Assembly: GCA_013180625.2 (NCBI GenBank)
Contig: SNVD02011597.1
Span: 1 to 64,000, forward strand
DNA length: 64,000 nt
Source: Boswellia sacra
Taxonomy: Eukaryota > Streptophyta > Magnoliopsida > Sapindales > Burseraceae
Direction: 5' to 3'
Part shown: one piece after another, positions 34,296-46,720 of the stretch
Layout of the letters: each line of letters begins with the position of its first letter
Position numbering within the stretch: position 1 is the stretch's first letter
Notes under the pieces: model-generated
What the model was told of the DNA's origin: nothing
Seen by the model: the letters and a program-made list of their open reading frames with translations, nothing else
Databases searched by the model: none
Program-made: the position numbers and the translations under genes

Positions 34296-34761
34296 TAGGG
34301 ATGGCAAAATCCGGGGCCCCTAGCCCTTGCCTCTAATTTTTGAATCCGGCTTCGGAAAATTCCATAGAAGTTTTTTCCCGGGGCTGAGGCTGGGTTTTCC
34401 AATAACCCGAGATTAAAAGCCCAGTTGTACATTTTTTTTTATTTTGATAGTTTTTCGTAGTTTATATATATTTTTGGCATTCAACATTGCTAGTGAAATG
34501 GGTTGTAGGCTAGTAGCAGCATGCTACAAGGTTTCAATATACATAAAAGTAAGAAATGGACTTAAATTTAAATAAAGGGTTAGAAGTAAGTATTAAAAAC
34601 TAATGAAATTAATTTAGCATAATTCTAATTTCAATTATATATCCCAGGCTCAATTCTACCCCGGCCCCAACCAATTTCTCAGATTTTTCAAGCAATTCCT
34701 TAGCCCCGGACCTCCGGGTTTTCTGAGTCTTCGACCCGGCCGAGTCATTTTGCCACTCCTA
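34296..34761. mobile_element. hAT-type nonautonomous element (MITE), 466 bp
   Basis: Termini are inverted: TAGGGATGGCAAAAT at the left and ATTTTGCCACTCCTA at the right (13 of 15 pair). The flanks are 8-bp near-duplicates CTTTCACC (34288-34295) and CTTTCACG (34762-34769). An 8-bp target duplication with TAGGGATGGC ends is typical of plant hAT superfamily elements. The interior is rich in CCCGG/CCCCGG motifs near both ends and AT-rich in the middle, and has no coding capacity, so transposition would have depended on another element's transposase. Confidence 0.85.
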
Positions 34762-34769
34762 CTTTCACG

Positions 34770-35339
34770 TGGCCAAAGAAGATGTACCTACTGAAAGTGC
34801 ATTGATGTAATGACTTACAATCATGTGTGTTGATTTCTATCCTTCTCTCAGTATTTGATATCTTAATTTGTAGGTTGGATTGATTGATCATCATCTGCAC
34901 TATTGGAGACAAACTAAGTTCTTAACACCTTTCATTAAAAAATTTTTGAAGCCTCCAAGTTTTGGGTTATACTACAGTGCATCAATGTATTAATGCATGA
35001 CCCTTTTTTTAAATAAAGTTATAAATTTCGTAAACAAGTTCAAAAAAATTATAAATGACTTGAATACAGTGGTACATCATATGTGCCCTAGCCATTTCCC
35101 TATGTTTCATAAAACGAAATGAATACTAAACTAATAAAATATTTAACGATTTTAGTCAAATCTAAAAAATTATCAATAATTTTTCCTAATTACTTGAGTA
35201 TAAAGATGTCATTTTAAAGTGATTAGTTTCAAGTTTAGCTTATATATTTATCAAGTTACGTTTTGTGAATGAGCTCAAAAATTGCTGTGGAAGTTCAAGG
35301 ATGTGTCGCGTAGTCTACAAATTGAGGCTCGTCTAAAAC
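34770..35339. other. AT-rich spacer, nothing recognised
   Basis: No ORF, repeat or motif could be supported here. Confidence 0.5.
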
Positions 35340-36885
35340 CAGGACACGGCCTAGCCCACACAAGTGTTTGCCAGTAGGCCTTCACATGTAGGCCCATTTT
35401 CTACCCAAGTTTCACTATAAAATCAAAATTACCTCATTTCATTTCGTACCATATGTCGTTTAATTTTCCTTTTAACTATTATTCTTTTATAGCTCCCCTT
35501 TAAGTTCCAAAAATTCTTTTTTTTTCATCCAAATACCCCGAACCTTCATCAGTCTCATTCATGATTTTTGTCTTCCACAACAATATTTCTTACAAAATAT
35601 ATAACTTTGAGAGAATGAGCGACTGAAAAAATAAATAAGAAGATTAAGTTTACTGTTGAGCTCTAAACCGATATATTGAGAGTCCAAAAAAAAGTTCTTG
35701 AGGGTTAGAGATCAAAGGAAAAAAAAAAAAAGACTTTGGCATGTCTATTTGTGGTCATAGCATCTAAAATTTTTTAAAGTATGATTATTTTTCAATATGC
35801 ATTTTTTCTAAGCCTAGTTATTTTTCAAACCACTCCCTTAATTTTAAGCATTTTCAAAATTTCACAAAATAATTACATCCCATTATAAATTTAATTTTAA
35901 TTAAAGGTATATAATACATATATGAGAAAATTTATCACTTAAACCTAAGTTCAATTGTAATTAAGTGATTTTAGACATTAATGGTAGAAATCGATCCCCT
36001 CAAATTAAGATGATTAGTAAATTAGTAATCAATCAAATTACATATATAGAAGCTTTTTTTATTTTTATTTCCAATTAGATTCCTTTCAATTCCTTATATT
36101 ACATTAACATTATAAACTAATTCCCATCAATGTTATTATTAGAGACTACTAAATATGGTAAATATCAAGTAATTTGGTAAAAGATCAAGTTATAATCATA
36201 ACTTATTATTATATTAGATTATATATAGTAATTAATTGATTTTAAAATATTATTTATCATTCAAAATTAAACTTAAGCTACAATAGCTTCATGCTGGCAC
36301 AGCATATTTATCGAATAAACTTAAACTACAACAGCTTCATGCTGGCTCGCATACTTATCGAAAGTGGTAACTCTTGCTCTTGCAAAGTTTCTACCAAATA
36401 AAACACACACACACACACATATGGAGAGACAAAGACAAATAAAGCACTCTTAATTTCCAAATTAATTTCATTATTTTTATATACTTGGATTGGATTTACT
36501 GCAATTTCTCAATTGATATATATTTCCTAACCTGACTTTGCAACATCTGTTGTTACTGTGTCTACTTTTATACTTGGTTCATATAAGGAATTTCATGTCA
36601 AGTCAATGTCATAATAAATTGATATATTATATTAATCAATTTAATTTACTCTTTTTTATAGTTGAACCACACCATTCTTTCCTAATCTTAATTTCCAAAT
36701 TTTGAGTCTCTTGAGGTTCAAGCAATATGAGCCTGCATTAGCAAGTTTTATTACTCTTTAATGCAATATTTGCTTGCTTTTGTCACCTTCAACTCAACTA
36801 ATTTTCTCTACTTTTTTCTCTTCGTGTGTGTCACATGGGTGATTAAAAGTTTTTATGTAAAATTGATGTGTATCTAAATGGTCCT
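35340..36885. repeat. Duplicated intergenic block, copy B
   Basis: Homologous to 7765-10765 in the same orientation, from GCCTTCACATGTAGG near 35380 to GATGTGTATCTAAA near 36875. It lacks two segments present in copy A and has its own 45-bp tandem duplication near 36265-36360 (AGCTTCATGCTGGC twice). An (AC)n run lies at about 36400-36418. Confidence 0.65.
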
Positions 36886-36949
36886 GAAGTATATGATAAA
36901 GACTATATAAACTCATACAAATATCAATCTCCACATCCTTTTATATAGA

Positions 36950-36962
36950 CATATACATATAC

Positions 36963-37020
<58 letters not shown>
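36950..37020. repeat. (AT)n microsatellite
   Basis: A long run of AT dinucleotides interrupted by a few AC units. Confidence 0.9.
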
Positions 37021-37021
<1 letters not shown>

Positions 37022-37802
37022 TTTGTGACCCATTAATTTTTATTCAAAATTTCTCTTAAAATATTTAAAAGTGATTATATTTAAAAATAGGTATTTAGAA
37101 TGTTTTGGATACAAATTGCATCATCCATTTTTTAGAATAAAAAATTTTGATAATATGAATTAATTATAATTCATTAAAAACTTCAATTCATTAAAATTCA
37201 CTAACAACATTTGATGGATATTCGCCACAACCCATTGGAATATATTTATAAAATAGAAATCAAGAATATATAATTAAGAAGATAAATCACTGAAAACCCA
37301 ACTGTTGACCAAATCTAATAGTTGTTTCTCACCAAATTAAAGTAGGGCAAGTGGGCGCATTAATTAATTTCCGTTATTGTTTGAAAATATTACACACAAA
37401 GTCTACTTTGCATGTTCAGTATTTTAATAATTAAGTACAATTCAAGTGTGGAAACCGCAATGGTTGGGGATGATATTCTAATATTTTGTAAAATATCCAT
37501 TCTTTCATATATGTATACACAAATTGCATATAGATAATAATAATTCTCTTGTATTGTATTGACCAAATTTCATGTACATATCATATGCAAAATGAAATTT
37601 TGAGTGATAAAATATTTAAAGAACAAAATATTTACTATTCTTCTTATCCAATGATATATATATACCAAACTACAAAACATTTACTGCTTATAAACACCCA
37701 AAAAAGGACAAAAAAATTCAAAAAATAATGAAAAAATTAATTAGACACATCAAGGGCAATCTATATGTAATTGCTTGGATTAAATTTGGCATGACATGGT
37801 GA
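37021..37802. other. AT-rich region downstream of the small acidic-protein gene
   Basis: No gene recognised. The part next to 37802 would hold the 3' untranslated region of the minus-strand gene. Confidence 0.5.
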
Positions 37803-38408
37803 CTATGGTGCCTTGTTCCTGACTGATGACGGTCGTCTATGGCCGTGACTATGATGATGATGATGAGAATTATGCTGGAGCAAAAAGAACTTCTTCAAGA
37901 CTTTAATGAAGACGACAAATCCAGGCTGCTTCCTGGGAGAGAAAATGGCATTTGCACCGCCATTTCTCGACAACTTCAGGGCCTGAACACAACCCATCTG
38001 CACCATATTATCATCTGCACATGTTGATGTTCTTCTATAATAATAATTAGAACAATTTGTGGTGGTCAACTCTTCATTGAAATCTTCCCATAACGTGTCC
38101 ATCTTCTCCTCCTCATCTTCTTCTTCACTGTTGTAGTGTTTGTAATTGTTGTTGGTGTTTGCTCTTCTTTTGCTCATTGCGCGTGAACCAATTGTCCCTT
38201 CTTCTTCATCTTCATCATCTGCATCTTGTGATCTCGTTGGAGAATATTGAGAAGGGGAGGCTGCAGGGGATAGATGCCACAGAGGAGGGGAGTCGATGGG
38301 GGAAGGGTGAGAGGAGTCTGTGATGATAGGGAAGCTGAAGTCTTCTGTGGTGGTCGAGGTGGTGGTGGTGGTGGTGGTGTTGGCGGTGGTCGACATGGGT
38401 TTGTTCAT
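37803..38408 (-). CDS. Small acidic, His-rich plant protein of unknown function (201 aa)
   Basis: Single-exon ORF on the minus strand starting at ATG 38408 and ending TAG at 37803. A second ATG follows four codons later. Order: Thr-rich low-complexity N-terminus (residues 7-22), Ser/Pro-rich stretch (30-60), acidic DADDEDEEEG (about 62-71), SKRRANTNNN basic patch, a second acidic run and then KMDTLWEDFNEEL (about 102-114), QALKLSRNGG, and a hydrophobic/basic helix-like PGFVVFIKVLKKFFLLQ, ending in a His-rich tail (HHHHHSHGHRR). The WEDFNEEL and FVVFIKVLKKFFLL blocks look conserved and I believe they mark a small plant-specific family, but I cannot name it. The gene is followed by AT-rich DNA and preceded by a CT-rich (sense strand) leader. 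Real gene likely; function not inferred. Confidence 0.7.
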   Translation of the reverse strand: MNKPMSTTANTTTTTTTSTTTEDFSFPIITDSSHPSPIDSPPLWHLSPAASPSQYSPTRSQDADDEDEEEGTIGSRAMSKRRANTNNNYKHYNSEEEDEEEKMDTLWEDFNEELTTTNCSNYYYRRTSTCADDNMVQMGCVQALKLSRNGGANAIFSPRKQPGFVVFIKVLKKFFLLQHNSHHHHHSHGHRRPSSVRNKAP

Positions 38409-38440
38409 GACAGAGAGAGAGAGAGATAGAGAGAGATTAG
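38409..38440 (-). promoter_or_regulatory. CT-rich 5' leader of the small acidic-protein gene
   Basis: In the sense direction a run of CT repeats lies immediately upstream of the start codon. CT microsatellites are common in plant 5' untranslated regions and support the chosen start. Confidence 0.5.
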
Positions 38441-38559
38441 AAGAGATAATGGGAGACTGGGAGTTTGGTTGTTCAACTGCTTCAACAGGTTTAACTATTT
38501 CTACTTTGTTTATTTTTTTATTATTTAATTTTTAAATTTCGTTTTAATAATTTCTAGGA

Positions 38560-41226
38560 AGATTTGGCTTCTCTCAACTGGGTGTAGCCCATTTATTATT
38601 GTTTTTGTTTTTAAAAAAAGTTTGGAACTTATCTTAATAATTAATTATAATAAGTTTGGCGAACGTCATGATCAAATTATTAGGTAAAATTATTAATTCA
38701 TATCTATGAAGGTTTTTTTTTGTGATTTTGATTTAAATATTTTTTTGGGTACTTTTTAAATTAATCATTTTTTTAAGTTTCTTACAGTACTTTATTAGAA
38801 AATTCACAACGGGTTATTCATTTTTTTGGATCAAATGAATTTTTAAGTAAAATATAGAATTGCATGTTGATGAGCTGCAGATTTTTCAAACTAATCTAAT
38901 TTAATTAATGATGAAAATCCAATTCGCGTCATCCTGATATACAAAAGATTATATCTAAATTAATTTCATTCAAAAAAAGAAAAGGAAAGTAATTAAATTA
39001 CAATTTAAGTTGATATAATTCAATATTAAAATTCTTATAAATCCAACCCAATTCAATTTTAACCAAGTACTATAACATGTGAGCTTTTTTTCACTTTTAG
39101 GTGATTGATTAATAAAAATGGGTCAAATCAAATTGAATATAGCTAGATTGGTTGTTCAATTCAATTATTAGAAAGATTTTAACAGGAAAACTCATTAACC
39201 AACTGAATCGACTCCACCATTTTAATTTATTTTTTATATCCATTTTCATAATCTAAATTTATAATATAATCCTCATACCATAATATGCATATATATAGTA
39301 AAATTTATGAATTTTAGCTGGCTTTATAAGATGAGGTACTTTATAAAGAAAAGGACTTGAAGACATCACATCTAACGCCGGATTGATAGGAGAAGACTTT
39401 TTTATTTTTCGTTTTTGTGCTTAATTTTTCCACAATGATATATTGACTCTGGAGCTTTCTACTTCAACCCCTTTAATTACTTGACAAGCAGGGTACTTAT
39501 TTACACCTTAATATTTTAAAAATTGTCCAAGACATCCCTCTAATTTATCCAATTTTTCAGGGAGACACATATCAAGTTGTGTTTTTATTCTTTTTTTGTC
39601 TCTAAATATGAAAACAAATTTGATTATGATAAATTGATAGCAAAAATTTCAAACGTGCCCATGTAACATGTATACACTTTCTTCTTATATAGTATTTAGT
39701 CCCTTGAATAGTATGACAAATAATCAACATGTTGATATATGCATAATTTTTGACATAATTTTAAGAGATAAATAGGATATTTTGTTTCACTACGAATATT
39801 TACTATTAAAATTAATTTTAATAGAATTAAATAAATAAATGATAGAGAGTGCAGTTGATGATGTTTGAGTTATTTAGTGGTAAGCTGTATCAAAACTAAA
39901 CTTCATGGGCGTAAATAGCATAACCCTTTAAACAACGATGGAAGAAATTATCCACATATAGACTATAGAGAGAGGCCGCATGAGCTAACCACCACCAATA
40001 GGCTTTATAGAAGTGGGATATCAACTCCGATACCACTTTAAGGTTTGAACTAATTATTTAGATCTAAAATGTTTTAAAATTAACATTTGAATCTTTGTAT
40101 TTTAACCAAAAAAAATTATTAAAACCCTTCAGATAATTAAAATATATCAAATATTAAGGTTAAAATGTTAATTTTAGAAATCTTCGGATCCAAATTACTT
40201 AACATAACCTTGAGGGATGTCAGGAATTTCGATGACCAAGTTTGGAAAACGATAGCTGGTGTGAAGGCATAGTCAAGAAACATTGTTATTTTATTGGTTC
40301 CATTTCATTGTAGTCAGCATCCAAAAGTCAAGAGAGATGAGGGCACAAAGAAAACAAACTATTTAATAAGGGGGAAAATCTTTTGAATAAATCATAAAAG
40401 AATCTTTTGCGAAATAACCTAAAATGATTAAAATTTTAGGACATTTTTGTATAACAATTAGCAACTCTAAAAAATTCATTAATTGCTTAGCCAATTATCG
40501 TATAATCGATCAATAGATTTCATAGAAGTAACTCGTAAAATACTTCAACAAATTGGTGAATTATTATGTTTATCGTAAGACAGATTGGTGCCTCTTACTA
40601 ATGGTATTGGTTTGTTCAACATATCAAATAAAATAAAATACTTCAGATACCTGATAAGTCAATGGTACTGACTAGAGCATAACTAGGACATGCTCTTCGG
40701 ATAGGCTAAAATTTTCTCATTAATGTTTAGTTTATAATTATTTTTTCTTAACAAAAAGTCTATATATAGATGAAACATGCAAGCTAAACAAGGGTATATA
40801 CTTATTTTTATTTAACTATTAAATTAAAATTTAGAGGGAAAGGCAGGAGAATAATGAAAAATTCTAATTTAGTAAATTGAGATTTAGGTGATAAAGATCA
40901 TATAAAAGAAAACTTCCTTCTAAATGTGGTATAAGATATATATAATGAATATTTTCCAAATTAAATATTTTATTCTTCTAAAGTTTGGGTGTGTTATGTA
41001 TAAAAAAATTTATTTTAGAGTAATGGTATAAATATTATAATTTAAACTTTTTATATGAAATTGAAATTTTCTTCAAAACTCGGTATGACTATAGCCCAAT
41101 CCTACTACTTAGTTTAGCCGCTAGTACATTTGTGCTCAAGCACCTACTGGTTTGGATAAATATCTAATGCATTTCTCAATTGAAGAAATCATTTTTCGAA
41201 GGAGAAATTATGTGTTTCTGGAACTT
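38560..41226. other. AT-rich intergenic region, no gene
   Basis: No credible coding region. Near 39990-40050 the plus strand has CAACTCCGATACCAC, whose reverse complement GTGGTATCGGAGTTG resembles a retrotransposon primer-binding site, so an old element fragment may lie here; no LTR was found. Confidence 0.45.
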
Positions 41227-41231
41227 GCGTG

Positions 41232-44200
41232 TGTCACGACCTGCCCCTAGCTACACAGGTAAGTCATGCCTAAAACTGTTCACTAAAAAAACAGTCTTTC
41301 AATTAACTATCTTCCTACATTTTTTGCTCTGTCACTCTGATAAAACTATTCATAAAAAAATTATTTTTAATTCAAGTCTTTTATGTAACATATTAAAAAA
41401 AATACTCAGAAAATTTTTAATGAAAAACCGGCAGAGTTTCCCCTATAATTTAAAGAAAACCCCCTGCAAAAATACACATTTTTACACTTCTTAAATATTC
41501 CTCATCCCGACTTCTTTTTAGGATTTTCGTCCTTATCAACCACAATATCCTAAAAGATAAATAAATCATACTCAACGTACTTAACCTTTAAAAATTTATA
41601 CAAGATACATAAAAATGAAATAATTTTAATGTATGAAAAATTAGTATACATCGTGTGGCCTTCCTTTGCATCAAAGACAGCTTAGCACCAAACCTGTAGC
41701 ATCTGGTTAGGAAAAAGAATAGGAAAAGAATGAGCTAAAGGCTCAGTGAGTGGACATATTTTATTACATAAAATATTATTTTCTTTCTTTCATACAACTC
41801 ATTCCTTAAATAAAGCTTTGTGCTCCAAAATTTCATTTTTCTTAAAACAAAATACAATGTATAATCACTTCTAAAAGGGAACCAGTATATTTTTCTTTTC
41901 AAAATAACGTACAAACGACTATTTCTTCTTAACTTTCTTTATAAACTTTATTCTTATAAAACAACTGTAAAATTTTAATAACCATCTGTAAAGAAAACAC
42001 TTTATATAATTCTTTAACTTACTTACCAAAATAACTTAATATTCTTAAACTATATAAGCAAATCGCTTGCGTACATTTACTTTGAACCTTTATTTAATCT
42101 CGTATACACTACAAAATTTATCACTATATCTCTTTCTTCTCTCTAAAAAAGATGTATAAACAGATGCGAAAAGAAATAAAATAATATAGAATTTTTAAAT
42201 AACATTTCTCTCGTCATATACTCAATCACTTGTTAAAATTATTCTCTAAACAAATCATAAATTGTATGACTATGACTGTCTCATAATAAAATTATATAAT
42301 ACATTTCTAACTAGAAAACTCATCTTATATTTATACTTAAGAAAAATCTATCATACTTATCAAAATATCATCAAATATCTTATAGAATTTTCAAAACAAA
42401 TAACTTTTGATTAAAAATATTCAAATAAAATTACTTGATTCTATATTCTTTAAAAGCAGTGGAAAGAATGCATATTTTCTCAATCTCATAAAATAAAACT
42501 CATGATGATATGCTAAAGTCATCGCTTCAGTTATTTAATAAACAAAATATAATTTCTTTAAAATCTTCTTTCCAAAATAAATTTTTACGGATAATGCTTC
42601 TTTCTCAAACTAACTCATATAAACATATTTAAAACTCTTTTCATTATACTAAACAAGTACCCCTGAAACTGTCTGATCCTGCCTAGCGAGATCTAACATC
42701 GCACAGGCAGAGCTATCTGAATTTTCTCATACCTGGTGAGATCTACATCACGCAGGCAGAGCTATCTGTACCTGGCGAGATCTAACATCGCACAGACCTG
42801 CTATCTGAATCTCCTCATACCTGGTGAGATCTACATCACATAGGCAGAGCTATCTGTACCTGGCAAGATCTAACATCGCACAGGCCTACTATTTGGTTAT
42901 ACGCATGCATAGAACTGCCCCCAAAGGGCTAAAGCGCTCAGATCACACGGCCCAAAGCCTCTATATGTGTCTAAACGGGCCCCAAAGGCTTCTATCTTTC
43001 TATCTGAAATCTGCTGTCTCACTGTCTAAGTGAGCTGAGTACTAGCTTAGTATAATATAATTAAACTTTCTTCTTTTTGCTAAAACTGATTTCTTTTCAA
43101 AATTTGCTTCATATGCTAAATCATTGCTTCTCAAGCAGATTTATCAAAATTTGTAAAACTTATATAAGTTAAAACTCATAATATCCGAATCCTTGAAAAT
43201 TCATAATAAATATTTAAAAGAGTAATTGCAAATACTTTAAGAAATCTTCGAAATCAAATTACTATATAAAAATATGATCATAATTGTTCTGCTTTTACAC
43301 TTTCTATAAAATGATAGAATATGCATCTATAATAATATATAAAACAATTCATATATATAATATGAATCTTTCTTTAAAAGGGCTATATTTTTGCTCAAAA
43401 CTAATTTTGAAACTAAAATTTATGTCTACAATCATTTTGAAAACTAGCTTTGAAACATCTCAATAATAAAAAACAAGTATAACAAATGGGTCTATTTACC
43501 CTTGAGAAATACAAAAGAAACTAACTTGAATTCTTTTAAATTCGTTACATATTCTCAGAAATTCTATAAAATGCTAACTAAACATAACTATATACATACT
43601 AAAACATATTTCTAATTGTCCAAAAAAAATAAATCTTCTACTCTCTCTAAAACTTTCTAAAATATCCACAAAAATAACCTTTTAGAGAAATCATTATAAC
43701 TCATAAAATAAAATACTTTTCATCTCACTATAAACCATACTTTATATTTTTATCTAAAAATCTCATAATTTGCATATAACATTCTATATAACATTCTTTC
43801 ACATAATTATACTTCAAAATTTAACTAATTCCCAAAAATTTTAATTTAGAATTTCAAAGATTTCCAAATTCTTAAATATCATGATTTAACTAAAATCTTT
43901 TTTAATCCTAAAATTTCTAGAATCTTGCATTCAGGTCCCTGCAAATTCAGTACAGGTTTCTAAATTTACAATTCAGCCCCTACTGCTGAGCAGTTTTAGA
44001 ATTTAACATTATCACCCCTGCAGAATTAAATTCAAATTTTCAAAACTTTTTCTTGTTTTCTTTTTCTTTTTAATTTACTATTATTCTGAATATAAAATCA
44101 CTCATCATTTTATAAATCAAAAACACCATTTCTTCAACATATGTATTTATTTAAGGAAAATAACTAAATACCTCAATTTTTCTATACAAATTCATTTAAT

Positions 44201-45132
44201 TATAAATGTCTATTTCCCAATAATAAACAAAAACTTTATACTTTCAATTAACATATAAAATATATTCATTCTACAACTTCCACTTTAAATTCATTTTTCT
44301 ATTGTATCCAAACTTATCAAAATAACGCTTACTATATATTCAAAAACTAATCTATTAGCAGTACCCATAACTATCACTTCTATCTAAAATTTAATATTTA
44401 CACACATTTATTTTCAAAATACATAAATCATTATTATCTATTCTAAAACATTTAATATAACTTAATTAATTAAACTAATAATTTAAATTATATGAAAAAC
44501 CATAAATTTAATACACTTTAATATAATATAAAATTCTCGAAATATAATCCACTCACTGAATTTAAGCTCTTTTATGGATGAATAATGTTATGAGAATTAT
44601 TTGATGGTCGGAAATCATAATCGAAAATATCGCCGGAAAGTCGTCGTCGGCGAGTGAATAGTGACCGAATTTCGCTTCTCTCCGATTTGCAAAATTTGTA
44701 TATCAACATGTAACAAAATTGGTATGGTTAGAAAGAGCATGGAACAAACTTTAATTTAATGTAAAGATTTACCGGTAACTCACCGGATTTTGGCCGAAAA
44801 ATGCATAGGAAGCCGTCGGCTTCCACGCTTCGATCCGCAAAAACGGTGAAGAACCCAAGGACAACACATATATGGATGGAAAGAGGACATTACAAGCTTC
44901 AAAATGATATATTATGGGACTCGAGACTCACCGGAAATTGGCCGAAATCGCTAGTCAAAGCCGACGATGAAAAGTAACCGGCGATGAACAGTAAAAACGG
45001 ATTTTCCCCCAAATTTCTAGAATTCTCCCCCTCTCTTTTTCCTATTCACCCTCCCTTATTTTTATAAAAAAAAACTTTTGGGCTGGGCCGGACCTGGCCT
45101 TCTTCAAGCCCAATGGCCCAATGGGCATTACA
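41232..45132 (-). mobile_element. Probable solo LTR of a large LTR retrotransposon, 3.9 kb
   Basis: The plus strand begins TGTCACGACCTGCCCC and ends GGGCATTACA, with the 5-bp direct repeat GCGTG on both sides (41227-41231 and 45133-45137). I found no internal copy of either terminus and no gag-pol coding, so this is best read as one LTR left by LTR-LTR recombination. Minus orientation is preferred: that strand then starts TGTAATGCCC, has TATAAAAATAAGG about 70 bases in, and ends GGTCGTGACA, as many plant gypsy LTRs do. The body is A/T-rich with a tandem repeat at 42672-42895 and CCGG-rich blocks at 44600-44990. Short ORFs inside have no motifs. A nonautonomous element without LTRs cannot be excluded. 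Confidence 0.75.
42672..42895. repeat. Tandem repeat within the solo LTR, five alternating subunits
   Basis: Five degenerate copies, each starting with a form of TACCTGGCGAGATCTAACAT or TACCTGGTGAGATCTACATC and ending GCTATCTG. Two subunit lengths (about 49 and 39 bp) alternate. Confidence 0.85.
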
Positions 45133-45137
45133 GCGTG

Positions 45138-46720
45138 CTTCTTGGTTTTGAACCTCTATGGAATCCCAAAGGTGTGGACTTGAGTAGATTGAAAAAACAG
45201 ACACAACCTTGACAATGAGGAGAATTTTATGTTAAAGAAAAAAGGGGTATTTTGTTCGACATATATGATATTGAATTTAGATAGCCAATCCCGTAATTTT
45301 GTCGACTTACTTTTTAAAATGATAATTATTAAAAAAAAAACCTAAATGTTTTAAGTAGTATAAATCGTTCTTCTTACAAGCAAATGCGCGTCTTTAAGAA
45401 TGAGTAATAAAATTTTTGAAGAATATATAAATCCTCTTATGAGTAATCTATCCACTTATTCTTTAAATAAGAATGTCCGCAAATAGACCAAAATTTTTAA
45501 ATATTAATGAATTAATAGTGATACTCATCCCAAATTTTACATCAGAACTGCTGTATATTTAATTAATTTTGTTAAATAGATAGTTTGATGATGTAATGAG
45601 TAATGTAATAGTTTTAATTTATTTCATTTTTTTTAGATTCATTATTATATGATAAATTTTGGGATGTGTATAAGTACATTTAATGAATTAAGTCAGGTTA
45701 TTTCACTCAAGTTTTGCTTTGAGCACCCTTACTTTTTTTTTTTTTTTAAATCTCTAAGAGAACCATATGATAGTTATTAACCAAAGAGGACAACTAGTAT
45801 AACTAAAGTTATCAGCTTACTTAGAATATCCATTTAATTTAAAGCCTAACTGCTATTCAATAAAAATTCATGAAAAGTGAAAATAATTTATCAAAATCAT
45901 GGAGAAAAAAATCACTCTTCAAGAATATTCAAACAACAAAAAGGTATGCATTTCTAAGTTTGTTTTTGGGTTAATAAGATTCTTCTATTTTTACATGACT
46001 TTTCAACTTAGGGAATAATGAGATGAGGTGTGAATTTGTTAGTTAGTATGAACAACAGTATAGTGAATTTATTTGGCAATTCCAAACAATTTCATATTAT
46101 TTTTATGCTGTATCTTAGTGTTTTGTACAAAGCATTACTATTAAATTTTTTTTTTCTTTTTCGGAAGCTTATTTCAGTTTATTCTCTTCAAAATACAATT
46201 TCGTTTGCCTCGTGAAAGTGCGCATTGGCATAATCAAGAAACTTCCAACTCCTGTTTGAATTTCATTCGAGATTTAATTGGTGACTTTATGAACGAATCG
46301 TAAGGAAACTTCTTCAAATATGTAGTAATAACACAATTGAAAGAGAAGCATTAAGGGAAAGTTTTCTCGTTTGTTTAAAAACGATGTATGGTCTTTTCTT
46401 TGGGCGTACGGAGAAAAGTTAAAGAGTACTAGTGAATAAGAATTTTTTTTTTTTTTTTTTTTTTGGGATTATAAGAAGCTCAATCGGTAGTACAATGGGT
46501 GTACAAAATGTTATATTTATTTTAAAATTTTTTTATTTTGTGTTTATAGTAAAAGGGTATTCAAAACATAATCCCGAGTGTAAATAGTGCTATCCTTTCA
46601 TTTTCTATCTTTGCTTTTATACAAATATATGAACCTTTTTGGACTATAAATTAATGATCTTTTTTGTGGTTAAGATTGCTCGCATGTATTATATACAATT
46701 TTAATGTACACCATTAAAAG
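45138..46720. other. AT-rich spacer downstream of the NIPA gene
   Basis: No ORF with recognisable motifs. Holds a T-run of about 22 followed by GGGATTATAAGAAGC (46443 on). Confidence 0.5.
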
